A DNA stretch of 35,414 nucleotides from Gammaproteobacteria bacterium. Lineage in GTDB: Bacteria; Pseudomonadota; Gammaproteobacteria; Ga0077536. The stretch covers positions 1-35,414 of the forward strand of contig JAIEQK010000159.1 in the NCBI GenBank assembly GCA_019747795.1, written 5' to 3'. Under the pieces are notes generated by a model that was not told where the DNA came from, ran no database searches, and was given only the letters and a program-made list of their open reading frames with translations. Every line of letters begins with the position of its first letter. Within the stretch, counting starts at the first letter, position 1. Positions 14,955 through 23,770 of the stretch are shown here, piece by piece. Both the position numbers and the translations under genes were made by a program.

Positions 14955-16148
14955 TCAGCCGCGCGCGGCCTTCAACAACTCCCCGGCGATGATCACCTGG
15001 CGGATCTGGTTCGAACCGGCGGCGATCTCGCCCACCTTGCCGCTGCGGTAAAGCCGGTTCACTTCCATTTCGCGCATGAAGCCCATGCCGCCGTGGATCT
15101 GCACGGCCTGGTCGAGGATGCGCATGCAGCCGCGGCCGGCGGCGAGCAGCGCGGCGGCGGAGCGCTTGTGGATCTCGCCGCGGCCTTCCTCGCCGGGCCG
15201 GACTGCGAGGATTTCGCGGCCCACCTGGTAGGTGAGCGCACGCATGGCCTCGAGTTCGGTGTACATGTCGGCAAGCATGGCCTGGATCATCTGGAACTCG
15301 CCGATGGCGCGGCCGAACTGCTTGCGCTGGGTGGCGTAGTCGAGCGCGAGATCGAAGGCGCGCTGCGCGAGGCCGATGTCGAAGAAGGCGCCGATCACGC
15401 GCTCGATGTCGAGCCCGCTCATCATCACCACGTTGCCACGGTTCTCCTCGCCGACCAGGTTGCCGGCCGGCACGCGGCACTCGTCGAACACGAGCTCGCC
15501 GGTCGGGCTGCCGCGCCAGCCCATCTTGTCCAGCTTCTGCGCGACGGAGAAGCCGGGAAAGGTCTTCTCGACGATGAAGGCGGAGATGCCGTGCTGGCGC
15601 CTGGTCAGATCGGTCTTGGCATAGACCAGCAGCACGTCCGCCACCGGACCGTTGGTGATGAAGAGCTTGCGGCCGTTCAGCACGTAGTCGTCGCCGTCGC
15701 GGCGCGCGGTGGTGGCCATGGAACCCAGGGCATCGGAGCCAGCACCCGGTTCGGTCATGCCCAGCGCACCGATGATGGAGCCGTCGCAGAAGCCGGGCAG
15801 GTAGCGGCGCTTCTGATCCTCGTTCGCGTTCCGCACCAGGTTGTGCAGACAGAGGTTGTCGCTCGCCAGCATGCCGGCCGCCATGGTGTGGTTCCAGTAG
15901 GCGACCGCTTCGCTGATGAAGCACTGCGTCAGCACGTCCATCTCCGCGCCGCCGTAGGCGGCGGGCACCGTCACGCCGAGCAGCCCCTGGCCGGCCAGCT
16001 TGCGAAAGGCTTCTTCCGGAAACCAGTCCTCGTCGTCCATGCGCTTGCAGAGCGGATACAGCTCGCGCTCGGCGTAGCGGTAGGCCGTGTCGTAGGCGGC
16101 CTGGTAGTCGTCGGCGAAGCCGAAGGCGGCGAGGTTGGGGATGGTCAC
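14955..16148 (-). CDS. Acyl-CoA dehydrogenase, isovaleryl-CoA dehydrogenase-like active site
   Basis: This is a 397-residue protein of full family length. The GTG start has GGAG 8 bases upstream. FAD/substrate motifs: GALGMTEPGAGSD (about 128-140), KLFITNG and GWRGSPTGEL. The C-terminal block is DQAVQIHGGMGFMREMEVNRLYR. The position that carries Glu in medium-chain enzymes is here A-A-G-S-N-Q-I-R, without Glu. Instead Glu249 in M-S-G-L-D-I-E-R matches the catalytic Glu of isovaleryl-CoA dehydrogenase. Branched or bulky acyl-CoA substrates are therefore more likely than straight chains (inference). It lies between the P450 and the Rieske oxygenase on the same strand. Confidence 0.92.
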   Translation of the reverse strand: MTIPNLAAFGFADDYQAAYDTAYRYAERELYPLCKRMDDEDWFPEEAFRKLAGQGLLGVTVPAAYGGAEMDVLTQCFISEAVAYWNHTMAAGMLASDNLCLHNLVRNANEDQKRRYLPGFCDGSIIGALGMTEPGAGSDALGSMATTARRDGDDYVLNGRKLFITNGPVADVLLVYAKTDLTRRQHGISAFIVEKTFPGFSVAQKLDKMGWRGSPTGELVFDECRVPAGNLVGEENRGNVVMMSGLDIERVIGAFFDIGLAQRAFDLALDYATQRKQFGRAIGEFQMIQAMLADMYTELEAMRALTYQVGREILAVRPGEEGRGEIHKRSAAALLAAGRGCMRILDQAVQIHGGMGFMREMEVNRLYRSGKVGEIAAGSNQIRQVIIAGELLKAARG

Positions 16149-16211
16149 GGTGAGCTGCTCCTGCGGATTCGCCGCAGTGTAACGCCGCCGCTCTGCCGCT
16201 TGGAGTCGACT

Positions 16212-17498
16212 TCAGCCCCGCAGCCGCACCGGCAACGTCGCATATCCCGACACGTGCGCGTGTGCGATGCGCGTCGCGCCGGGCATCAGTTCCATTCGCG
16301 GCAGTATCGGCACCAGGGACTTCAGCGAGGCGCGAAGCTCCGCCCGAGCGAGATTGGTGCCCAGGCAGAAGTGCGCGCCGAAGCCGAAGCTCAGGTAGTC
16401 GTTCGGTCGGCGGGTGATGTCGAAGCGGTAGGGGGCTTCGAACACGGTCTCGTCGCGGTTCGCGGCGGGGTAGAACACGCCCACGGTCTCGCCCTTGCGG
16501 ATGGTGGTGCCGTGCATCGTGTAATCGTCAGTGGCGGTGCGCAGGAAGCTGATGACCGGTGAGGTCCAGCGGAGGATCTCGTCCGCCGCGCTCTCCAAGA
16601 GGCTCGGGTCGTCCACCAGTTTCTCGAGCTCCTCCGGGTGGGAGAGCAGCGCCTCCACGCCACCCGCGACCGCGTTGCGCGTGGTGTCGTTGCCGGCGCC
16701 GATCAGCAGGAACAGGTAGCCGTTCAGCTGCTGATCGTTCATCGGCTCACCGTCGACCTTGGCGTTCACCAGGCGGTTGATGAAGGGCGAGGGCCCGCCG
16801 CCCGGCTGGCGGTGCACATGGATGAGGTCCTCCAGGTAGGCGCGGAAGTCGTTCATGTTGCGCTCGGCGGCCTCGGCCACGGTCTCGCCGGGGTGCATGT
16901 GTTCCGGCTCGACCTCGCCCAGGATGGCGTGGGACCAGGTGAGAATCTGACGCCAGTCGTCCGGCGCGAGACCGATGAGCTGGCCGGTCGCGGCGAGCGG
17001 CAGCTTGCAAGCGCATTCGGCGACGAAGTCCACCGTGCCGCGCGCTTCGGCTGCCGCCACGAATTCCTCGGCGAAGGTTTGGGCCAGGGTCTCGAAGTGC
17101 GCCGCCATGCCGCGCATGCAGCCCTGGGTGAAGGCCCAGCTCGACGCGCGTCTGACCTGGCGATGGCGCGGGTCGTCCATGAAGGTCATGTCTGGCGCTT
17201 CGAGCGGATCCCAGCCACGCGCCTGGCCGAAGCTGTCCAGGCCGCCGCGCAGAAGCTCCGGCTCGCCGCGCCGTGTCACGCGCAGCCGCGGTCCGCCGTT
17301 GATGAAGAGATCCGGCCGGCCGGAGATCTCCTTCACGTCAGCGTGGCGGGTCACCACCCAGAAGGGCTCGATGTCGTCGCGCTCGTACCAGAACATCGGT
17401 GCCTCGCGGCGCAGCCAGTCCCAGGCGTCCCAGGGAAAACCGTGGTTGGCGTAGGCCTCGGGGGAGTGGAGATCGAAGGTGCTCGGATCGAAGCGCAT
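16212..17498 (-). CDS. Cytochrome P450
   Basis: This is a 428-residue soluble bacterial P450. The ATG at 17498 gives the usual N-terminus (MRFDPSTFDLHSPEAYANHG). The I-helix oxygen-activation motif is G-A-G-N-D-T-T (267-273). E-I-L-R (307-310) is the ExxR motif, and F-G-F-G-A-H-F-C-L-G carries the haem-ligand Cys378. F-M-D-D-P-R-H-R-Q-V-R-R marks the C-helix. The general pattern resembles the CYP families of proteobacteria and actinobacteria that hydroxylate steroid or terpenoid side chains; that is resemblance only. It may take electrons from the ferredoxin at 12852. Two operator-like palindromes lie upstream. Confidence 0.93.
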   Translation of the reverse strand: MRFDPSTFDLHSPEAYANHGFPWDAWDWLRREAPMFWYERDDIEPFWVVTRHADVKEISGRPDLFINGGPRLRVTRRGEPELLRGGLDSFGQARGWDPLEAPDMTFMDDPRHRQVRRASSWAFTQGCMRGMAAHFETLAQTFAEEFVAAAEARGTVDFVAECACKLPLAATGQLIGLAPDDWRQILTWSHAILGEVEPEHMHPGETVAEAAERNMNDFRAYLEDLIHVHRQPGGGPSPFINRLVNAKVDGEPMNDQQLNGYLFLLIGAGNDTTRNAVAGGVEALLSHPEELEKLVDDPSLLESAADEILRWTSPVISFLRTATDDYTMHGTTIRKGETVGVFYPAANRDETVFEAPYRFDITRRPNDYLSFGFGAHFCLGTNLARAELRASLKSLVPILPRMELMPGATRIAHAHVSGYATLPVRLRG

Positions 17499-17596
17499 GG
17501 CACGGGCTCGGCAGCGGGTACGGCCCCGGATCATTGCCGACCGGGCGCGCGCGGGAACATTCCCTGATGGGCGAGGCGGAACAGGCCGCGCGGCAG

Positions 17597-17628
17597 GTCC
17601 TAGGACTTCGCCGCGAGGTCTTAAGACC
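17597..17628. promoter_or_regulatory. Tandem palindromes sharing GGTCYTARGAC, candidate operator
   Basis: GTCCTAGGAC (17597-17606) and GGTCTTAAGACC (17617-17628) are both perfect palindromes sharing the core GTC-Y-TA-R-GAC. Their centres are 21 bases apart, two helical turns. They lie between the divergent starts of the P450 (17498) and the unknown gene (17720), the usual place for a shared operator. No regulator gene is adjacent, so the binding protein is unknown. Confidence 0.55.
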
Positions 17629-17656
17629 GGCGATCTTTACGCCGAATCCTGCTTAG

Positions 17657-17697
17657 ATCGGTGCCATCAGTGCCGCTCCGGCGCGCGCCGGACCGAT
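17657..17697. repeat. Nested inverted repeat upstream of the 234-residue gene
   Basis: ATCGGT (17657-17662) pairs with ACCGAT (17692-17697), and between them is a 16-bp palindrome (17677-17692, TCCGGCGCGCGCCGGA). It would form a hairpin or dyad just 23 bases before the start at 17720, so it may act in the leader or as a second operator. Confidence 0.4.
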
Positions 17698-17719
17698 TCG
17701 ACAGTGAGGTTCCAAGCAC

Positions 17720-18424
17720 ATGAAGAAAGGTGATTCTTTCAAGGTCGACTCATCGTGGTGGGAGAAGGAGGGCGCGTGGACGCTCGAGAAGGAAACCAAG
17801 GACTTTCTCGGCGCGGCCCTGAAGGACTATGAGACCAAACGGCAGAAGTTCGAACGCAGGCCGGAGCTCGCGAGCTTCGTCGCGGTGCTGAATGCCCTCG
17901 ACGAGGTCGATAGCGCGCGCGAGGGAGCCATCAAGAAGTGCAAGAAGGGCCTCCACGACGAGACCAAGGCGGCGTTGTCCAACGTCGGCAGCAGCATCAA
18001 GCAGGAGACCATGGCGGTCATGGGGCTCTACTCGGCGCCCCTGCTCGAACTGGTCGGTCAGGGCGAATCCGACGCCAAGGACTTCGACGCCGTGGCCAAG
18101 CAGATGGCGAAGGCCGTCACCCGGTTCGAGAAGGAATGGGACGCACTGTTCGAGGCCAAGGACGACAAGGGCATGCGCGAGCTGGCGAAGGAACCGGCGG
18201 ACTACCTCGGTTCGGCGAAGGGCCACCTGGTCAATCTCGGCTCGAAGAATGGAGAGCTGCCTCCCGCCAGCAAGCTCAAGGACTATCTGCCCACGGTCGC
18301 CAAGCGCATCGAGGAACTGCGCAAGGACGAGCTCGAGCGCAAGAAAGTCTGGAAGGACTGCTACGACCGTGTCATGGCAAAGAAGAACGCCAACAAGTAC
18401 ATCAAGATGCCCGACATCAACTGA
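17720..18424 (+). CDS. Helical hypothetical protein, 234 residues
   Basis: No signal peptide, membrane helix or known motif is visible. The protein is highly charged (Lys/Glu/Asp) and almost entirely helical, with long segments such as EVDSAREGAIKKCKKGLHDETKAAL and LPTVAKRIEELRKDELERKKVWKDCYDRVMAKK. Coiled-coil or helical-bundle structure is likely. GAGG stands 11 bases before the ATG. It is a monocistronic gene, divergent from the P450 and followed by a hairpin. It could be a cytosolic structural or effector-like protein; I have no basis for a function. Confidence 0.7.
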   Translation: MKKGDSFKVDSSWWEKEGAWTLEKETKDFLGAALKDYETKRQKFERRPELASFVAVLNALDEVDSAREGAIKKCKKGLHDETKAALSNVGSSIKQETMAVMGLYSAPLLELVGQGESDAKDFDAVAKQMAKAVTRFEKEWDALFEAKDDKGMRELAKEPADYLGSAKGHLVNLGSKNGELPPASKLKDYLPTVAKRIEELRKDELERKKVWKDCYDRVMAKKNANKYIKMPDIN

Positions 18425-18448
18425 GGGCCGCGTGCGTGGCGCGGGTCT

Positions 18449-18468
18449 GCCGCGGAGGCGTCCGCGGC
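18449..18468 (+). terminator. Hairpin after the helical protein gene
   Basis: GCCGCGGA (18449-18456) pairs with TCCGCGGC (18461-18468) over a GGCG loop, 25 bases after the stop. There is no T-run; a candidate terminator only. Confidence 0.45.
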
Positions 18469-18590
18469 GGTAGAGCGCCCTGGTAAGTTGTCAGGTTTGT
18501 TTGTCGACGGATGCCGTTGCCCGGGCCGATGCGCCCTCCCGACGAATAAACCTGGGGCAGGCTCAATCAGTGTTCGCAACATACCGGCGG

Positions 18591-18818
18591 GACGAAGCCA
18601 TCGTGGGCAGCACCGTGGCGCTCGCGCACAACGTCGGCTTGAGCGTCGTCGCTGAGGGCATCGAGAACGAGCAGCAGCGCGACGCGCTGGTGTCCTTCGG
18701 CAGCGACGAACTGCAGGGCTACCTGTACTCACCCCCCTTGCCGCCGGCGGCTTTCATCGACTGGCTCACCTGCTACCGCGCCGACCCGCGCAGGCCGCTG
18801 CGCATCGCTGCAGGCTGA
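18591..18818 (+). pseudogene. C-terminal relic of an EAL-domain phosphodiesterase
   Basis: About 75 residues match the end of an EAL domain: A-L-A-H-N-V-G-L-S-V-V-A-E-G-I-E-N-E-Q-Q-R-D-A-L, then L-Q-G-Y-L-Y-S-P-P-L-P. The catalytic EAL motif and the metal-binding Asp/Asn residues, which lie further upstream in the domain, are absent. The preceding bases (18501-18590) are open but not EAL-like. It is therefore a non-functional fragment of a c-di-GMP phosphodiesterase or GGDEF-EAL protein. It ends 10 bases before a palindromic element, which may have been involved in the breakage. Confidence 0.8.
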
Positions 18819-18828
18819 TCAGGCAGAC

Positions 18829-18871
18829 GGGGAGGTACAGACCCCGTTCGGGGTCTGTGTGACACCTCCCC
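18829..18871. repeat. Palindromic element / bidirectional terminator
   Basis: GGGGAGGT (18829-18836) pairs with ACCTCCCC (18864-18871). Inside, ACAGACCCC (18837-18845) pairs with GGGGTCTGT (18850-18858) over a GTTC loop, with a 5-base bulge. The inner half-site GGGGTCTGT resembles the GGTCTGTCCCC half-site of the other palindromic elements here. It lies between two convergent transcription units. Confidence 0.6.
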
Positions 18872-18879
18872 GGCACGGA

Positions 18880-19227
18880 TCAGGCCAGGCGTACCTCGCC
18901 GTGGTGGTCGCAATGGCCGTCGTGGGGATGGTGCAGGTGGTTGCCCACCAGGTAGTCCACGTGGTCGCCGTGGGGTACCGCCTCGTGGCCGCAGCCCGGT
19001 CCATGCATGTGGCCTGTGCCATGGCCGTCGCAGCTGTGGGCGGGCGTGCAGGCGACCGGGTTGGCCGCGTCGGTCGCCAGCGCATGTTCGTCGACATGGC
19101 CGTCGTGCACGTGGTGCAGGTGGCCGTCGTGCAGGAAATCGACGTGATCACCGTGGACGATGGCGGTGTGGCCGCACTGCACGCCATGGGTATGGGCGTG
19201 GTCGGCGTGGGTCTTGCAGTCACTCAT
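18880..19227 (-). CDS. His-rich metal-binding protein
   Basis: This 115-residue protein is about one quarter His, with Asp and Cys. It contains two related copies of a block, H-G-D-H-V-D-(F/Y)-L followed by L-H-H-x-H-D-G-H, preceded by C-G-H-x-A. Between them lies CTPAHSCDGHGTGHMHGPGC. There is no signal peptide or transmembrane helix. Such proteins are usually annotated as zinc-binding or zinc-transport associated; a cytosolic zinc, nickel or copper buffer is the likeliest role (inference). GGAG lies 8 bases before the ATG. An AT-rich dyad upstream (19305-19335) could be a metal-responsive operator. Confidence 0.82.
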   Translation of the reverse strand: MSDCKTHADHAHTHGVQCGHTAIVHGDHVDFLHDGHLHHVHDGHVDEHALATDAANPVACTPAHSCDGHGTGHMHGPGCGHEAVPHGDHVDYLVGNHLHHPHDGHCDHHGEVRLA

Positions 19228-19304
19228 CTAAGCAGTCTCCTGAGCCGGGAATGGGGGCTCGGACCGCTATGCTATCCGGCTTCAGAGCGGTTTTTCGGGA
19301 TTCG

Positions 19305-19335
19305 TGACAGTTTATTTTGTAATTAAAAACTGACA
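19305..19335. promoter_or_regulatory. AT-rich dyad upstream of the His-rich protein gene
   Basis: TGACAGTTT (19305-19313) is mirrored, with one mismatch, by AAACTGACA (19327-19335) around an AT-rich centre. It is an isolated AT-rich patch in very GC-rich DNA, 78 bases upstream of the start at 19227. It is a candidate promoter/operator; a metalloregulator such as Zur is possible, but the site does not match the classic Zur box closely. The rest of the 19228-19554 interval holds only the repeat at 19466-19517. Confidence 0.4.
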
Positions 19336-19465
19336 TTTCGTTCGGCGCCGGCATGACCCCGCTGAACTGCCCGGGACTGAGTTCGCTCGGGGTCTGCCCC
19401 CTCCCGCTGCTTTCGGCCGCCGCCCTGCGTATCGTCACCTCCGGCAGGCATCCCCGGAATAGAAA

Positions 19466-19517
19466 AAGGGGACATTCCCGATTTTGCGGCAGAGCCGAAA
19501 AACAGGAATGTCCCCTT
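19466..19517. repeat. Long palindromic element with GGGGACATTCC arms
   Basis: AAGGGGACATTCC (19466-19478) and its exact complement (19505-19517) are 13-base arms. An inner stem (TTTT-CGGC with GCCG-AAAA) makes one long hairpin. It lies 38 bases after the thiolase stop, so it can also end that transcript. The GGGGACA start is shared with the GGGGACAGACC palindromes at 20861 and 32364. Confidence 0.7.
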
Positions 19518-19554
19518 CCAGAGAGACTGAACGGCGCGCGCCGGTGGCGAGCCC

Positions 19555-20703
<1,149 letters not shown>

Positions 20704-20860
20704 GGGTTCTCTCCTCACTGTGCATTGATGCGGGTGGGCGCGGGGGCGCCGACGGGCAATTGGGACGGCGCGGGGCGAAGGTCTGCCGCGCCACGAGCGG
20801 GTGCGGGACCGGGGCATTCTTCCCCACGGCTGGGCGGGAAATGTAGCAGGGACAGGAAAA

Positions 20861-20910
20861 CGGGGACAGACCACGATTAGCGCGGTAGCGGTAATCGTGG
20901 TCTGTCCCCG
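20861..20910. repeat. Palindromic element, 19-bp arms with GTGGTCTGTCCCC half-site
   Basis: CGGGGACAGACCACGATTA (20861-20879) is exactly mirrored at 20892-20910 around a 12-base centre. It lies between the MFS transporter stop and the thiolase start. The half-site is shared with the element at 32364-32442. Confidence 0.8.
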
Positions 20911-20917
20911 GTTCTGC

Positions 20918-22219
20918 TCAGTCGACGATGCGCTTCGCCGTGCCCCAGGCGAGCCACACCACCGCGCCCAGCACTTCGACCGCCGCGCACAGCATGAAGG
21001 GCGCGGCGTAGCTGCCGGTCTCGGCCACCAGCCAGCCGGTGACATAGACGCCGACCACGCCCGGGATGGTGCCGGCGGTGTTGGTCATGCCCATCAGCAC
21101 GTCGGCGTAGCGCGGCGCGATCTCCAGGTGGTTGGGCATGAAGCCCGACCAGGTGAGCGAGATGAAGCCGAGCGCGCCGCACATCAGCGCCACGGCCGGC
21201 GTGGGGCTGGTGACGTTCTGCACCGAAAGCATGCAGGTCGCCGCGCCCAGCAGGCCGGCGAGCTGCATGCTCTTGCGTATCAGGGTGAGATCCACGCCAC
21301 CACGGATCAGGCGGTCGGCGAGCAGGCCCCCCAGGTTGCCGAACACGAACATCGACAGCCAGGGCGCGGCCGACATGAGCCCGGCCTTGACCAGGTCGAA
21401 GTGCAGCACGCTGTGGAAATAGCTCGGCAGCCAGGCGAGCAGCATGTACAGCACCCAGTTGCTGCAGAAGTGGTTGGTGATCAGCGCCCACACCGCCTTG
21501 TGGGTCAGAAGGAAGCGCCACGGCACGTCCACTGGGCCGCGCGGCACATCGGCCTCGACCGCATGGGCGCTCATCACCCGGCGCTCGGCGTCCGACATGC
21601 GCGGGTCGTCCTCCGGCCGGTCGTAGGCGCGCAGGAACCACCACGCGCACCACACGATGCCGACCGCGCCGAAGAGATAGAACACCGACTCCCAGCCCCA
21701 GGAACTCACCACCCAGCCGGTGCTCATGGAGCCGATCATGGTGCCGAGCGGAATGCCGCTCACGAGCAGCGCCAGCGCGCGCGAGCGCTCGTGTTTCGGC
21801 ACCCAGCGGGCGAAGAGGTTGTAGGCGGCGGGATACATCGCCGCCTCGCCGAGACCCATGGCGACGCGGGTGAGCAGCAGGATGGGCAGCGAGAGCGCGG
21901 CCGCGATCGGCGTCAGGATGGTGAAGATCGACCACCACACCACCGCCGCGCCCAGCACCAGCTTGCCGCCGATGCGGCTCGCGAGCCAGCCGCTCGGCAC
22001 CTGGAACAGCATGTAGCCCAGGAAGAACGACGACAGCACGAGACCCTTGGTCTTGTCGCTCCAGCCGAACTGCTCCTGCATGCTGATCGCGGCGACCGAG
22101 ATGTTGACCCGGTCGATGTAGCACACGAAGGACGCCGCCACGCACAGCGCGATGACCGTGTAACGGCGCGGCCAGCCGCGCGCGGCGCCCGCGGGCGCCG
22201 CGTCCTGGACGATGCTCAT
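20918..22219 (-). CDS. MFS transporter, anion:cation symporter-like
   Basis: This 433-residue protein has 12 predicted transmembrane helices in two halves with a central basic/acidic loop (about residues 205-245). Characteristic pieces: FVCYIDRVNISVA after helix 1, GYMLFQVPSGWLASRIGGK in the helix 2-3 loop, and LLLTRVAMGLGEAAMYPAAYNLFARWVPKHERSRA. These are typical of the ACS family that takes up organic anions such as hexuronates, phthalate or aromatic acids. GGGAG lies 5 bases before the ATG. It is likely the importer for a substrate of the surrounding catabolic genes. It is followed by a palindromic repeat and then the thiolase gene. Confidence 0.92.
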   Translation of the reverse strand: MSIVQDAAPAGAARGWPRRYTVIALCVAASFVCYIDRVNISVAAISMQEQFGWSDKTKGLVLSSFFLGYMLFQVPSGWLASRIGGKLVLGAAVVWWSIFTILTPIAAALSLPILLLTRVAMGLGEAAMYPAAYNLFARWVPKHERSRALALLVSGIPLGTMIGSMSTGWVVSSWGWESVFYLFGAVGIVWCAWWFLRAYDRPEDDPRMSDAERRVMSAHAVEADVPRGPVDVPWRFLLTHKAVWALITNHFCSNWVLYMLLAWLPSYFHSVLHFDLVKAGLMSAAPWLSMFVFGNLGGLLADRLIRGGVDLTLIRKSMQLAGLLGAATCMLSVQNVTSPTPAVALMCGALGFISLTWSGFMPNHLEIAPRYADVLMGMTNTAGTIPGVVGVYVTGWLVAETGSYAAPFMLCAAVEVLGAVVWLAWGTAKRIVD

Positions 22220-22250
22220 GCGTACTCCCTGGCGAGTGCCGTCGCGGGTC

Positions 22251-23105
22251 TCAGCGCTGCTGGCCGTGGGCGACCAGGGCCGCCTTGTCGTCCAGGAAGC
22301 GCAGCACCTCGTCGCGGCCCGCGACCGGCGCGAACAGCACCGTGCGGGTGATGCCCCACTCGCGGAAGCGGTCGAGCTTGGCCTGGTCGGGCGTGTCCCA
22401 GGACCACATCGAGAGCTCGATGGTCGCGGGATCGCGCCTGGCTACCTCCGCGCGGCGATGGATGTCGGCGATGGCGGTCGGGATGTCGCCGACCAGCAGA
22501 TCGAGCGGCGCCCAGCCGTCGCAGTAGTCGACCACGCGCTGGCGGCTCTGCTCGGTCGCGCTGCCGAGGATCACCGGCGGGTGCGGCTTGCGCGCCGGCT
22601 TGGGGTAGGACCACAGGGGCTCGAAGTTCACGAACTCGCTGTGGAAGGACGGCTCTTCCTCGGTCCAGATGGTCTTCATGGCCTGCACCCGCTGGCGCAT
22701 CAGCTTGAAGCGGGTCTTGAAGTCGGTGCCGTGGTTCTCCATCTCCTCGGCGTTCCAGCCGGCGCCGATGCCGAACAGGAAGCGGCCGCCGGAGAGATGG
22801 TCGAGGGTCGCTATTTCCTTGGCCAGCATGATCGGGTCGCGCTCGACCACCAGGCACACGCCCGTGGCGAGCTTGAGCTTGGTCGTCGCGCAGGCGGCGG
22901 CGGTCAGCGACACGAAGGGGTCCATCATGTGCCAGTAGTGCTTGGGCAGGTCGCCGCCGGCCGGGTAGGGCGTGCGGCGCTCGACCGGGATGTGGCTGTG
23001 CTCGCCGAACCACACCGATTCGAAGCCGCGCTCTTCGAGCGCGCGGGCGAGCTCGTCCGGTCGCATGCACCAGGACGTGTTGAAGCTGAAAACGCCGATG
23101 TCCAT
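22251..23105 (-). CDS. LLM-class F420-dependent-type oxidoreductase
   Basis: This is a 284-residue TIM-barrel protein of the luciferase-like superfamily. Blocks seen: ARALEERGFESVWFGEHSHIPVE, KLKLATGVCLVVERDPIMLAKEIATLDHLSGGRFLFGIGAGWNAEEMENHG, KPHPPVILGS. Full length and intact, with GGGGGAG before the start. Related proteins in actinobacteria use F420; in gammaproteobacteria the cofactor may be F420 or FMN and is not decided here. The gene directly precedes the MFS gene (31-base gap), so the pair is probably one operon. The broken relative at 8952-9614 belongs to a different subgroup. Confidence 0.9.
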   Translation of the reverse strand: MDIGVFSFNTSWCMRPDELARALEERGFESVWFGEHSHIPVERRTPYPAGGDLPKHYWHMMDPFVSLTAAACATTKLKLATGVCLVVERDPIMLAKEIATLDHLSGGRFLFGIGAGWNAEEMENHGTDFKTRFKLMRQRVQAMKTIWTEEEPSFHSEFVNFEPLWSYPKPARKPHPPVILGSATEQSRQRVVDYCDGWAPLDLLVGDIPTAIADIHRRAEVARRDPATIELSMWSWDTPDQAKLDRFREWGITRTVLFAPVAGRDEVLRFLDDKAALVAHGQQR

Positions 23106-23233
23106 TGCTTCTCCCCCTGTGGAACTCGAGGCGCGGCCAGTCTAGGAGGCCACGCCCGCCTAAGGAAGGGATCGGATGGGGGTGGGGCGGCCGGCCGGAA
23201 CCGGCCGCGGGCGCGGAGGGACTCAGGTCGTGC

Positions 23234-23265
23234 AGGGACTCAGACCTCGTACGGGATCTGTCCCT
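23234..23265. repeat. Degenerate palindromic element
   Basis: AGGGACTCAGACC (23234-23246) is imperfectly mirrored by GGATCTGTCCCT (23254-23265). It looks like a decayed copy of the GGGGACAGACC palindrome family. It lies in the divergent gap between the LLM and FmdB-like genes; a GC-rich inverted repeat (CGGCCGG/CCGGCCG, 23192-23207) lies just before it. Confidence 0.45.
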
Positions 23266-23312
23266 CAACCGATCACGGCTATAATCCCGCCCCCGCAAGA
23301 AGGAGTTCCGAC

Positions 23313-23591
23313 ATGCCCCTGTACGAATACCGCTGTGAAGCCGACGGCCGGGTGGTCGAGGTCGTGCACCGCATGAGCGAGAAGTTCACCACCTGGGGCC
23401 AGCTCTGCGAGCACATGGGCCGCGAGCTCGACGGCCTGCCGGCCGACGCGCCGGTCAGCAAGCTGGTCGGCGCCGGCAGCGCGCAGAACGCGCCCTGGAC
23501 GGTCGGCAAGCAGCTCAAGTCCGACGCCAAGGCCTCGACCAACGTGCGCCACGGCGCGACCGTCTCGCCGATGCGCAAGAAGAGCTTCTGA
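23313..23591 (+). CDS. FmdB-like small protein with degenerate zinc ribbon
   Basis: This is a 92-residue protein starting MPLYEYRCE, the hallmark of FmdB/CxxC-CxxC-SSSS zinc-ribbon proteins. Only two Cys remain (residues 7 and 32), and the second C-x-x-C pair is missing, so a normal zinc site cannot form. The rest (ADAPVSKLVGAGSAQN) resembles a known subgroup in which the C-terminal Cys-rich tail varies. GAAGGAG 8 bases upstream fixes the start. It is a conserved small cytosolic protein of unknown function, divergent from the LLM/MFS operon. Confidence 0.8.
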   Translation: MPLYEYRCEADGRVVEVVHRMSEKFTTWGQLCEHMGRELDGLPADAPVSKLVGAGSAQNAPWTVGKQLKSDAKASTNVRHGATVSPMRKKSF

Positions 23592-23613
23592 CCGCCCCCT
23601 GACCCGCCCGCGC

Positions 23614-23656
23614 CGGCCGACGCCTCGCGAGCCCGCGGGGCGGTCGGCCGCGAGGC
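23614..23656. repeat. Two interleaved inverted repeats
   Basis: CGGCCGAC (23614-23621) pairs with GTCGGCCG (23643-23650), while GCCTCGCG (23622-23629) pairs with CGCGAGGC (23649-23656). The order A-B-A'-B' means the stems either exclude each other or form a pseudoknot-like fold. They lie 22 bases after the FmdB-like stop and may simply end that transcript. Confidence 0.4.
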
Positions 23657-23770
23657 CTTACTCCCTCGTCATTCAAGCGTGCCGACCCACGGCCGCTAGC
23701 GCCTTCGAGCCCGCCCGCCGCGCGACCGCGCCTGCGCGGCGGGCATTGCAACCCATGCCGGCGCCCTCGC

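Noticed and set aside
14895-16562. 555-codon plus-strand open frame
   Set aside because: Antisense shadow of the acyl-CoA dehydrogenase and the P450 end; biased composition only.
18501-18818. Intact EAL-domain protein
   Set aside because: The catalytic EAL motif and metal ligands are missing; only the domain end remains.
19305-19335. Zur box
   Set aside because: Arms and spacing do not match the 23-base GAAATGTTATA-type palindrome; kept only as an unspecific dyad.
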